From assembly GCA_002309305.1 (NCBI GenBank), contig DBWR01000007.1:775-6855 (forward strand): 6,081 nt of DNA. Direction: 5' to 3'. Origin of the DNA: Treponema sp. UBA1233 (GTDB taxonomy: Bacteria; Spirochaetota; Spirochaetia; Treponematales; Treponemataceae). A program made the position numbers and the translations under genes. Position 1 is the first letter of the stretch. Each line of letters starts with the position of its first letter. Of this stretch, positions 1 through 5,936 are shown in pieces. A model generated the notes under the pieces. That model had not been told where the DNA came from. It saw only the letters and a list, made by a program, of their open reading frames with translations, and searched no databases.

Positions 1-81
1 CTTTTCAAGAGTGCTGAAAAACGCCAGGAAATCTTAAAGACAACTGATAAAGCAGAAGTAATTAGAATTTTGACTGAATAA
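1..81 (+). CDS. C-terminal fragment, possibly PTS EIIA (PtsN-like) protein
   Basis: An open frame runs in from the left edge and ends at TAA 79-81, giving 26 visible residues that start LFKSAEKRQEILK and end EVIRILTE. The pattern of a short helix, a basic/acidic stretch (EKRQEIL) and a final helix of the type 'xAEVIRIL' resembles the last helices of PTS EIIA domains of the fructose/nitrogen (PtsN) class. Those proteins take a phosphoryl group on a histidine and act in sugar uptake or regulation. The active-site histidine lies outside the window, so this is a resemblance only. A strong terminator follows 40 bases after the stop, so this gene is the last of its transcript. That the frame is coding is fairly sure; the family is a guess. 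Confidence 0.45.
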   Translation, partial: LFKSAEKRQEILKTTDKAEVIRILTE

Positions 82-121
82 GCCAAATACTTTTTTCTGA
101 TTTTATTGTTGATTGAATGAC

Positions 122-152
122 AGACCGCTATTATGGCGGTCTATTGTTTTTT
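122..152 (+). terminator. Rho-independent terminator of the upstream gene
   Basis: A perfect 7-bp stem AGACCGC (122-128) / GCGGTCT (136-142) has a 7-base loop and is followed by ATTG and a run of six T (147-152). It lies 40 bases after the TAA at 81 and immediately before the ribosome binding site of the next gene, so it most likely ends the upstream transcript. Confidence 0.8.
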
Positions 153-164
153 ATGGGGACTTGT

Positions 165-683
165 ATGAAATTAACAGAAGCGGATTATTATGCCAAAGAC
201 GGTGTGTTGAATAACAAAGACGGTTTTGCTTTTTTCGTAATAAAAAAACTCACTCTTACGGATAAAAAACTGCAGGAGTCTTTGTTTGCGGATTTTTCCG
301 CAAAAGAACTGGTTATGATTGAATTCCCCGTATCATTTGCATGTGTTGATGCTGAAAACTTTGACGAAGCTTTTCTTGCGGATTTGCGTTCCGCGCTAAA
401 ACAACTTGAGCAAAACGGCAAAACCGTAATATTTTCCGCTACTGGTTCAGTTGCCGGCGCGGAACAATCCGACGTATTTTATCATATAGCAAGACGAATT
501 AAAGACTGCACTTCGGTTGCGGGCTTGTACTTTCCGGCAGGAATTACAAAAGAAGCGGCAGTTACGATAATTACCGCTCTGCAAAAAAAACATCCCGAGT
601 ACGTGTATTTTACAGCGGAAAAAGAATTGTATGATTCACTTAACAAAGACTATGCAGGGCGGATTGCCTTTGCAAGTATTTGA
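165..683 (+). CDS. Hypothetical soluble protein, 172 residues
   Basis: I do not recognise this family. The start is set at ATG 165 because GGGGA (155-159) sits 5 bases upstream. In-frame ATGs at 117 and 153 would place the start before or just behind the terminator hairpin and lack a binding site. The protein (MKLTEADYYAKD...) has no signal peptide or membrane helix and should be cytoplasmic. It reads as alternating strands and helices: a strand at about 49-58 (VMIEFPVSFA), an acidic helix at 64-84, a strand at 86-92 (KTVIFSA), a helix at 101-113, a strand at 118-123 (VAGLYF), a helix at 127-142 and a strand at 145-150 (EYVYFT). This looks like an alpha/beta fold or part of a TIM-type barrel. 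No catalytic motif is obvious. It converges on the telA-like gene with a 26-base gap, so it is probably a single-gene unit. Confidence 0.75.
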   Translation: MKLTEADYYAKDGVLNNKDGFAFFVIKKLTLTDKKLQESLFADFSAKELVMIEFPVSFACVDAENFDEAFLADLRSALKQLEQNGKTVIFSATGSVAGAEQSDVFYHIARRIKDCTSVAGLYFPAGITKEAAVTIITALQKKHPEYVYFTAEKELYDSLNKDYAGRIAFASI

Positions 684-693
684 AAAGGCAATC
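662..693. terminator. Hairpin between convergent genes, possible terminator
   Basis: GATTGCCTTT (662-671) and AAAGGCAATC (684-693) form a perfect 10-bp stem around a 12-base loop that contains the stop codon of the hypothetical gene. It lies between two convergent genes (stops at 683 and 710), the usual place for a shared terminator. Neither strand shows a T-run after the stem, so it would be a weak intrinsic terminator, or it may only protect mRNA 3' ends. Confidence 0.35.
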
Positions 694-709
694 TGTCCGT
701 TTACTATAC

Positions 710-1789
710 CTAGCCTTTGATTCCTGTAAGCTTGTCTTTGAGCTCACTTTCCATCTTGGCAAGTTCGCTTTCTGCGGCAGCACGCTTGTTGCGGCCTTCT
801 TCCTGAATCTTGAGCGTTTCTTCGATTGTAGAAATCAAGTCTGCATTTACCTTCTTGAGCGTTTCAATTTCTACAATACCGCGTTCCATCTCTTTAGCTG
901 TACCGATTGAGTTCTCTTTGAGCATTTCGGAATTCTTTTCAAGAAGATTATTTGTTGCATCTGTAACTTCACGCTGAACTTCAAGAGCTTTTTTCTGGCG
1001 GAAAAGGCTTACAGCAATTACAATCTGGTTTTTCCAGAGCGGAATTGTGTTCATTATGGAGCTTTGGATTTTTTCAACAAGCAGCTGGTCATTGTTCTGA
1101 ATCAATCTGAGCTGCGGTGCTGTCTGAATTGAAATCATGCGTGAAAGCTTAAGGTCGTGGAGTTTCTTTTCAAAACGGTCGATGAACTGCATCAAGTCGT
1201 TCAATTCCTGTGTTGTAGCAGGATTGGATTCAGCTTCTACCTTCTTCTGGAGTTCCGGAAGAACGGTGCTTCTTACCTCGTCAATTTTCATCTTTCCGGC
1301 AACAATGTAAACATCAAGCTCGTTCAAATAATCCAGGTTTTTGCCGTACATCTGGTCGAGCATTGTGATGTCGCGCAAAAGCTGCATCCGGGCTTCGTTC
1401 AACTGTGAAATAATCTTTTCGATTTGAACTGAAAGCTTTTCATATTTTGTAAAGAATTTGTCAACACTGAAAAACAGGTTGGAAAGTACACCTTTTTTCT
1501 GGTTTGTAAGCGAATTAACGTTTACGTCCTTAATCTTCATAAGAAGATTCGTCAAATCTTCGCCAATGTAACCGCTGTCATTTGCACGAACCTGATTCAA
1601 TATGCTGTCGGCAAAATTTGAAATTTTTGACTGTGCGCCGATACCGTACTGGATTAGTGCCTGTGAATTGTCAATCTCTATGGTTTTTGCTATTTCCTTA
1701 GCTTTTGCCATATCCTCTTCTTTCAAAGAGATTTCCTGCTTTGCTTCTTCTGCAGGCAGAAGAGCGTTTTGATTCATTGCATCTGACAT
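710..1789 (-). CDS. telA: TelA/YaaN-family toxic anion resistance protein
   Basis: This 359-residue protein matches the TelA family (klaB/telA of IncP plasmids, yaaN of Bacillus), named for tellurite resistance and later linked to tolerance of other envelope stresses. The family's biochemical function is not established. Seen here: a charged N-terminal linker; the conserved segment ALIQYGIGAQSKISNFAD (44-61) followed by DSGYIG (71-76); long amphipathic helices (about 100-215) with coiled-coil character; the family hallmark at about 226-256 (QLRLIQNNDQ, then EKIQSSI and TIPLWKNQI); and a Glu/Lys-rich C-terminal coiled coil. There is no signal peptide or membrane span, so it is probably cytoplasmic or membrane-associated through its partner. 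Start ATG 1789 is supported by AAGGAAG (1804-1798) 8 bases upstream. It follows the XpaC-like gene by 36 bases in the same direction, so the two are almost certainly cotranscribed. Confidence 0.92.
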   Translation of the reverse strand: MSDAMNQNALLPAEEAKQEISLKEEDMAKAKEIAKTIEIDNSQALIQYGIGAQSKISNFADSILNQVRANDSGYIGEDLTNLLMKIKDVNVNSLTNQKKGVLSNLFFSVDKFFTKYEKLSVQIEKIISQLNEARMQLLRDITMLDQMYGKNLDYLNELDVYIVAGKMKIDEVRSTVLPELQKKVEAESNPATTQELNDLMQFIDRFEKKLHDLKLSRMISIQTAPQLRLIQNNDQLLVEKIQSSIMNTIPLWKNQIVIAVSLFRQKKALEVQREVTDATNNLLEKNSEMLKENSIGTAKEMERGIVEIETLKKVNADLISTIEETLKIQEEGRNKRAAAESELAKMESELKDKLTGIKG

Positions 1790-1825
1790 AATGTTTTCTT
1801 CCTTTATATTTGAATTAAAATGCGT

Positions 1826-2440
1826 TTAATCGCATAGACCTTCCATTTTAAGTGTGTTTTTCAGCAACGACAGTTCAACTTCAAGATCCGAAACTTCGTT
1901 GCCCAAAAGGCGCGTAAACTGGTTGTCAAAAGCTTTTCTTATGGTAGAAAAAGTTTCTTCAACTTTTTTTACGGATTCCGCTATTTCGGGGTCGCCGTTG
2001 TTGTGTTTGCGAAGTTCCACATATTTTGCGAGAATGCGGACTGTTGCATCCAGATAATATGTTAAAAACTGGTTTGATTTACGCAAATCAGGCGGGTCGC
2101 GTTTTATTTCTTCAAGAATCTTTGTGGTTGAAACTTCGATCGAATCAAGATCCGGTTTTATTGGTGTTGAATACAAAAGTCCGTCATATTTGCGGATTTG
2201 GTGAAGCTTTTCGTATCCAGCCGAAAGAGCCGCATCGAGTTCTTTTTGCGAAACGCCGCCTATGAGAATGGTATCCTTGTTTTTGGCGATTGATTTTATA
2301 ATTATTTTTGAAGTAATAAAACCGGCAAGAGCAAGAAGAATGGACTTAAAAACCGTAATCTTAAAAAGAAAATGTACCAAGATGAATAAAACTGCAGCAA
2401 TTACAGTTGAAAACGGAAAAGAGTTTTTCTTGTTTTTCAT
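1826..2440 (-). CDS. xpaC: XpaC-like membrane protein (5-bromo-4-chloroindolyl phosphate hydrolysis family)
   Basis: This 204-residue protein has two hydrophobic segments near the N-terminus (about 11-27 and 30-47, FSTVIAAVLFILVHFLF and ILLALAGFITSKIII), then a long charged cytoplasmic-type helical domain. The domain includes GGVSQKELDAALSAGYEKL (61-79) and QFLTYYLDATVRILAKYVEL (124-143). This layout fits the XpaC family, whose name comes from an indolyl-phosphate plate phenotype; enzymatic activity is not established and no phosphatase motif is visible. The assignment is strengthened by position: the gene directly precedes a TelA homologue, the same order as xpaC-yaaN in Bacillus subtilis. 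I infer that it anchors TelA at the membrane. Start ATG 2440 has GGGAG (2450-2446) 5 bases upstream. Confidence 0.82.
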   Translation of the reverse strand: MKNKKNSFPFSTVIAAVLFILVHFLFKITVFKSILLALAGFITSKIIIKSIAKNKDTILIGGVSQKELDAALSAGYEKLHQIRKYDGLLYSTPIKPDLDSIEVSTTKILEEIKRDPPDLRKSNQFLTYYLDATVRILAKYVELRKHNNGDPEIAESVKKVEETFSTIRKAFDNQFTRLLGNEVSDLEVELSLLKNTLKMEGLCD

Positions 2441-2454
2441 GCAAACTCCCTGCT

Positions 2455-2515
2455 GTATAAAAAGATATAATATATACTATTACACAATAGAATGAATATG
2501 TAAATAGAATATTTT
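2455..2515 (-). promoter_or_regulatory. Probable promoter region of the xpaC-telA operon
   Basis: This very AT-rich stretch lies between the divergent xpaC-like and EamA genes. On the minus strand it offers a TTTACA and several TATATT/TATTAT boxes, but no pair has an ideal 17-base spacing, so the exact promoter cannot be fixed. It also holds a 14-base inverted repeat CTATT-N4-AATAG (2477-2490), and AATAGAAT occurs twice (2486-2493 and 2503-2510). These could be regulator sites or chance in AT-rich DNA. Confidence 0.3.
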
Positions 2516-2579
2516 GCCAAGTTTGACTCTTTACCGGTGCAATTGACGCAAACCGCGATTGTCTGTAGAGTGTCGAGGT

Positions 2580-3443
2580 ATGAGGTACGTTCTTTCAACC
2601 ATCCTTGCAGGTCTTTTGTGGGGCTTGATAAGCCTTTTTATTAAGCCGCTTTCGGCAATGGGATTTTCATCCGCACAGATACTCTTTTTCAGAGTTTTGA
2701 TTTCCGTCATTCTGATGTTTGTATTCATTCTGATTTATGACAAAAAACTGCTGCATATCAGCGCAAAAGATTTGTGGATGTTTTTGGGTTCCGGCGTGCT
2801 CAGCCTAACGTTTTTTTCACTCTGTTATTTCAAGACCATAGTAGAAGTCGGCGCATCTACTGCCGTCATTCTTTTGTACACATCTCCGATTTTTGTAATG
2901 TTCTTTTCGATACTTTTGTTCAAGGAAAAGCTTAATTTGTACAAAGTGCTTGCCATTATTTTTACGTTTGCAGGCTGCTGTCTTGTTTCGGGCATCTTTA
3001 GCGGCGGGAACGCGGCAGGAATAACACCCAAAGGCTTTTTAACCGGCCTCGGAGCAGGCTTCGGCTATGCGTTGTATTCGGTTTTTACACGCTATGCACT
3101 AAAAAAATACAACACAATTACGGTTATTTTTTACACTTTCCTGTTTTCGCTCATAAGTATCATTCCGTTTTCAAACTTTTCAACACTCTTGCCTCTCGTG
3201 ACAGGAAAAAGCATCTGCCTGTTCGTAGGAATCGGGCTTTTGTGTACGGTTCTTCCGTATTTCTTTTACACATACGGATTGAGCGGGCTCGAGACAGGCA
3301 AAGCCGCCGTGCTTGTAACGGTAGAACCTGTTGTCGGTACACTGACCGGCTTTCTTGTATTTTCCGAGCCTGTATCCGCAATCATTGTACTCGGCATTCT
3401 CCTGATTTTAGCTTCACTAGTTCTCGTCCAAAGGGAGAGGTAA
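2580..3443 (+). CDS. EamA-family (DMT superfamily) transporter
   Basis: This 287-residue integral membrane protein has about ten hydrophobic segments arranged as two EamA repeats (about 5-147 and 158-283), the usual size and shape of drug/metabolite transporters of the 10-TMS class. Repeat 1 opens with LAGLLWGLISLFIKPL and ends with TSPIFVMFFSILLFKEK (101-126). Repeat 2 carries the matching VEPVVGTLTGFLVFSEP (258-274), where the conserved Pro and Glu of the family are seen. Substrates of this superfamily range from amino acids to nucleotide precursors and cannot be predicted here. The start is placed at ATG 2580, because an upstream TTG at 2559 has no binding site and would add a polar stub before the first helix. 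Binding sites for ATG 2580 are weak too: AGAG (2567-2570) at 9 bases or GAGG (2575-2578) almost touching. It is transcribed divergently from xpaC-telA and no terminator is seen after it. Confidence 0.9.
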   Translation: MRYVLSTILAGLLWGLISLFIKPLSAMGFSSAQILFFRVLISVILMFVFILIYDKKLLHISAKDLWMFLGSGVLSLTFFSLCYFKTIVEVGASTAVILLYTSPIFVMFFSILLFKEKLNLYKVLAIIFTFAGCCLVSGIFSGGNAAGITPKGFLTGLGAGFGYALYSVFTRYALKKYNTITVIFYTFLFSLISIIPFSNFSTLLPLVTGKSICLFVGIGLLCTVLPYFFYTYGLSGLETGKAAVLVTVEPVVGTLTGFLVFSEPVSAIIVLGILLILASLVLVQRER

Positions 3444-3589
3444 TTAAACAGTTTCCGAATGTTAGTACGGTTTTTACTCCGCATTCTTTAGCTTTTTGTA
3501 TAAATCCAGACAACACTCCATTCCAGCCGCATCTTCAAAAACCCTACAGTAGTTTTCTTTACAAGTAACCATTTATCCCTTAGCTCTGT

Positions 3590-3610
3590 TTAGTGATGAA
3601 GTGTTACTAA
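3590..3610 (+). promoter_or_regulatory. Inverted repeat in the flavodoxin leader
   Basis: TTAGTGA (3590-3596) and TTACTAA (3604-3610) pair over 7 bp, with one G-T wobble, around a 7-base loop. The repeat ends 2 bases before the Shine-Dalgarno sequence AAGGAGA (3613-3619) of the flavodoxin gene. This position suits an operator or an RNA hairpin affecting translation. I cannot identify a convincing -35/-10 pair upstream, so its role is open. Confidence 0.3.
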
Positions 3611-3626
3611 TCAAGGAGACATTCTT

Positions 3627-4154
3627 ATGAAAAAAATGATTCTTTCACTTTTACTTGGAGGATTGATGATGGCAGGAGCATTTGCTAAGACGGCGGTTGT
3701 ATATTTCAGTGCAACTGGAACTACAGAAAAAATGGCAAAATCTCTGGCTACAGAGATGAAAATAGACATTTTTGAGATTCAGCCGGTGCACAAATATACT
3801 TCAGCTGATTTGAACTGGAACGACAAAAAATCACTCACTTCTATTGAGTTCAATGACCCGAAATGCCGCCCAGCAATCGCAAACAAAATCGACATATCAG
3901 GCTACGACACTGTGATTTTGTGTTATCCAATCTGGTGGGCTTATGCTCCAAAAATTATGTACACCTTTGTTGAAAGCCAGAAGTGGGAAGACAAAAAACT
4001 GATTACACTCTGCACCAGCGGTGGAAGTGGACTTGGCCGCAGTGGAACAGATTTGTCAAAATATGCAAAAGGCTGTGATTTCAAAGGTGGAAAAGACTTT
4101 ACCCGTGGAAAGGCTGCCGACATAAAGAAGTATGTTGAAGGACTTTTAAAATAA
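3627..4154 (+). CDS. Exported flavodoxin (Flavodoxin_4-like)
   Basis: This 175-residue protein starts with a clear Sec signal peptide: MKKMILSLLLGGLMMAGAFA, with a likely signal peptidase I cut after Ala20 (AFA/KTA) and no lipobox cysteine. The mature part is a short-chain flavodoxin. The FMN phosphate loop is YFSATGTTEKMAK (26-38). It is followed by the IQPVHKYTSADLNW segment (51-64), CRPAI (80-84), YDTVILCYPIWW (93-104), whose aromatics are placed to stack on the flavin, and CTSGGSGLGRSG (129-140). These match the flavodoxin family common in anaerobes, which carries one-electron chemistry on FMN. Most flavodoxins are cytoplasmic, so the leader implies work in the periplasm or on the outer face of the membrane. 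ATG 3627 has an excellent site, AAGGAGA, 7 bases upstream. The DUF4405-like gene follows 42 bases later in the same direction, and the two probably form one transcript. Confidence 0.9.
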   Translation: MKKMILSLLLGGLMMAGAFAKTAVVYFSATGTTEKMAKSLATEMKIDIFEIQPVHKYTSADLNWNDKKSLTSIEFNDPKCRPAIANKIDISGYDTVILCYPIWWAYAPKIMYTFVESQKWEDKKLITLCTSGGSGLGRSGTDLSKYAKGCDFKGGKDFTRGKAADIKKYVEGLLK

Positions 4155-4164
4155 AATTTAGATT

Positions 4165-4200
4165 ATGAACCGGTTGCGACTTCCGCTTGACTCACGATGA
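4165..4200 (+). other. Eleven-codon mini-ORF, probably the detached N-terminus of the next gene
   Basis: ATG 4165 opens MNRLRLPLDSR and stops at TGA 4198-4200, which overlaps ATG 4197 of the following gene as ATGA. The peptide looks like the natural start of a DUF4405 protein (a basic residue, then LRLPLD directly before MTV). Only two bases (4195-4196) separate its last plausible codon from the downstream frame, which suggests loss of one base. The other reading is a tiny leader peptide whose termination restarts ribosomes at 4197. No Shine-Dalgarno sequence is evident before 4165 or 4197. Confidence 0.5.
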
Positions 4201-4820
4201 CAGTTTTCTCTATTGTACTTATGGGTAGTGCATACCTGTTTCCTGCTGAGATTGTACATGAAATAATTGGTGTAATGATGTTCGAGCTGTGGGCAGTGCA
4301 TATTGTATTAAATCATTGCTGGTACGGAGCAGTTTTCCGTGGTCGCTACAATGCCCGCCGGATTTTGCAAACCATCATCAACTGCAGTATTCTTGTTTGT
4401 GTTATCTTTCTGATGATAAGCGGAATCTTTCTTTCAAATCACATTTTCACTTTCTTAAGAATTGAAAGCGGTCTTGGCTTTGCCCGAATTGCACACCTTT
4501 TGGCAAGTCACTGGTATTATATGTATATGTCGCTGCATATCGGTCTGCAAGTAGAGATGCTTGCAGAAAAATTCCGAATCCCGCGCAAAGGTGTTTCTGA
4601 TACTATCCTCCGCGTAGTTTTTCTCCTTCTTTCCCTCTACGGCATTTACGCATTTCTAACCCGCGGTATCTGGCGCTATCTGATTTTGCAGCAGCACTTC
4701 TTCTTCCTTGATTTAGAGCGCGGTTATGTGCTGTTTTTCTTGGATTATATTTCCATAATAATTCTCTTTGCTACAGGCATTCACTATTTGAAAAAGCTGC
4801 TCCAAAAAAAGAAAAATTAG
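4197..4820 (+). CDS. DUF4405-like multi-helix membrane protein, possible b-type haem carrier
   Basis: This 207-residue hydrophobic protein has about six membrane segments: near 4-16, 20-38, 57-80, 99-118, 136-154 and 176-196. The first two-thirds resembles DUF4405 proteins, whose fold is thought to be related to b-type cytochromes of the FdhI/b561 kind. Visible family features are HEIIGVMMFELWAVHIVLNH (21-40), the RGRYNARRILQ loop (48-58), and later helices with AHLLASHW (99-106) and SLHIGLQ (112-118). His21, His35, His100 and His114 lie in or near helices and could ligate haem; this is inference. ATG 4197 is the only start in this frame, because TGA 4188-4190 lies in frame just upstream, and it lacks a ribosome binding site. 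The native N-terminus seems to lie in another frame at 4165, so the gene may be frameshifted or translationally coupled. The C-terminus is lysine-rich (KKLLQKKKN). It is paired with the exported flavodoxin. Confidence 0.75.
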   Translation: MTVFSIVLMGSAYLFPAEIVHEIIGVMMFELWAVHIVLNHCWYGAVFRGRYNARRILQTIINCSILVCVIFLMISGIFLSNHIFTFLRIESGLGFARIAHLLASHWYYMYMSLHIGLQVEMLAEKFRIPRKGVSDTILRVVFLLLSLYGIYAFLTRGIWRYLILQQHFFFLDLERGYVLFFLDYISIIILFATGIHYLKKLLQKKKN

Positions 4821-4833
4821 GGAAGTGAAAAAA

Positions 4834-4965
4834 TTGGAAAATATAAACGATTCAGAAAATTCCGGTTTAAAAACATTTCTGTTTCCGTTCTTTTTTACAA
4901 TGCTCTATATTTCCACATCTGTAGCACAGTTCATTATCACAAAAACCATCATTTTCAAAAAATGA
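4834..4965 (+). CDS. Possible small membrane ORF after the DUF4405-like gene
   Basis: TTG 4834 has AGGGAAG (4819-4825) 8 bases upstream, overlapping the stop of the preceding gene, and opens 43 codons ending at TGA 4963-4965. An in-frame GTG at 4825 is an alternative start. The peptide reads ENINDSENSGLKT followed by one hydrophobic segment (FLFPFFFTMLYISTSVAQF) and a basic end. The first 11 codons lie in non-coding DNA and look protein-like. The rest is antisense to the 3' end of ldhA, whose Lys/Glu-rich tail would give a Phe/Leu-rich shadow anyway. It may be a real small protein, the stump of a third operon gene cut by rearrangement, or chance. Confidence 0.2.
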   Translation: MENINDSENSGLKTFLFPFFFTMLYISTSVAQFIITKTIIFKK

Positions 4966-5904
4966 CTTGATATTTGAAACTGTAGTTTCTGCAATATTAC
5001 TTAATGCTTCTTCCGTCAGAAATGCCTGATGCGATGTGACGATTACATTCGGCATGGAAATCAGCCTTGAAAGAAGTTCATCGTTCAGTATATGTCCCGA
5101 CCTGTCCTCGAAAAAGATATCCGCTTCTTCTTCATATACATCAAGACATGCAGCGCCGACCTTCCTTGCCTTAATCCCGTCCAAAAGCGCTTCCGCATCA
5201 ATTAACGCACCTCTGGATGTATTTAGGATTACTACTCCCTTCTTCATCTTTTCAATGGCGTCCACATTAATCATGTGTTTGGTATCATCATTAAGCGGAC
5301 AGTGCAGGGAAATAACATCGCTTCTTGAAAATAATTCATCCAGCTCCACATATTCTATCCCACTATTCTTGGAAGGAAACACATCATAAGCTATCACATT
5401 CATCCCGAAGCCGCGACAGATATCTATAAAAATCCGTCCGATTTTTCCCGTACCGATTACTCCAACAGTCTTGCCGTGCAGATCAAATCCAGTAAGTCCG
5501 CTGAGTGAAAAATTGAAATCTCTCGTCCTGTTGTATGCCTTATGGATACGACGAATTGAAGTAAGCAACAGAGCTGCCGCATGTTCCGCAACCGCATATG
5601 GTGAATACGCAGGAACATGTACTACATGAAGCTTTCCGAAAGCGTGCTTAACATCCACATTGTTGTAGCCTGCACAACGGAGTGCAATCATTTTTACGCC
5701 ATCTTCATACAGTTTGTCTATCACCTCATTGTTTACTGTATCATTTACAAATACACAAACTACATCAAATCCTTTCGCAAGTTCCGCTGTATCTTTCGTC
5801 AGTTTGGTATCCAGAAATTTAAATTCCATATCTCCGGGCTTTTCATACTGTATGAAAGAATTTTTGTCATATTCCTTTGTATCGAAAAAAGCTACTCTTA
5901 TCAT
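4867..5904 (-). CDS. ldhA: D-lactate dehydrogenase (D-isomer specific 2-hydroxyacid dehydrogenase) with Cys-rich tail
   Basis: This 345-residue cytoplasmic enzyme is predicted to reduce pyruvate to D-lactate with NADH, regenerating NAD+ in fermentation. It closely follows the E. coli LdhA pattern: FVNDTVNNEV (52-61), MIALRCAGYNNVD (72-84), VPAYSPYAVAEHA (97-109) and RTRDFNFSLSGLTGF (126-140). The Rossmann loop GTGKIG is at 151-156, with Asp174 at the end of the second strand favouring NADH over NADPH. SLHCPL (199-204) follows. The catalytic residues are Arg231 (NTSRGALID), Glu260 (DVYEEEAD) and His292 (SHQAFLTEEAL). The core should end near residue 326 (NEL), where E. coli LdhA stops. A further tail carries Cys327, 330, 336 and 344, with Cys322 just before it. 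ATG 5904 has GGAGGA (5916-5911) 6 bases upstream and a good promoter. It converges on the DUF4405-like gene with no clear terminator. Confidence 0.93.
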   Translation of the reverse strand: MIRVAFFDTKEYDKNSFIQYEKPGDMEFKFLDTKLTKDTAELAKGFDVVCVFVNDTVNNEVIDKLYEDGVKMIALRCAGYNNVDVKHAFGKLHVVHVPAYSPYAVAEHAAALLLTSIRRIHKAYNRTRDFNFSLSGLTGFDLHGKTVGVIGTGKIGRIFIDICRGFGMNVIAYDVFPSKNSGIEYVELDELFSRSDVISLHCPLNDDTKHMINVDAIEKMKKGVVILNTSRGALIDAEALLDGIKARKVGAACLDVYEEEADIFFEDRSGHILNDELLSRLISMPNVIVTSHQAFLTEEALSNIAETTVSNIKSFFENDGFCDNELCYRCGNIEHCKKERKQKCF

Positions 5905-5936
5905 CTGCTATCCTCCGTTTCTTTTATAACAAACAG

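Noticed and set aside
117..164. Upstream in-frame ATGs at 117 and 153 for the hypothetical gene
   Set aside because: The first would translate through the terminator hairpin and neither has a binding site; ATG 165 has GGGGA at 5 bases.
1820..1835. ATGCG/CGCAT small hairpin between xpaC and telA
   Set aside because: A 5-bp stem at a stop codon is expected by chance; no T-run and the genes appear cotranscribed.
2559..2579. TTG 2559 as start of the transporter
   Set aside because: No Shine-Dalgarno sequence, and it adds a polar stub (SVECRG) before the first membrane helix.
3242..3568. 108-codon plus-strand open frame overlapping the transporter end
   Set aside because: Its first two-thirds is a shadow of the EamA gene in another frame with Arg/Cys-rich, unnatural composition; no start signal.
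4853..4881. CAGAAA/TTTCTG inverted repeat at the ldhA and DUF4405-like 3' ends as a terminator
   Set aside because: Only 6 AT-rich base pairs around a loop of about 17 bases and no proper T-run; too weak to call.
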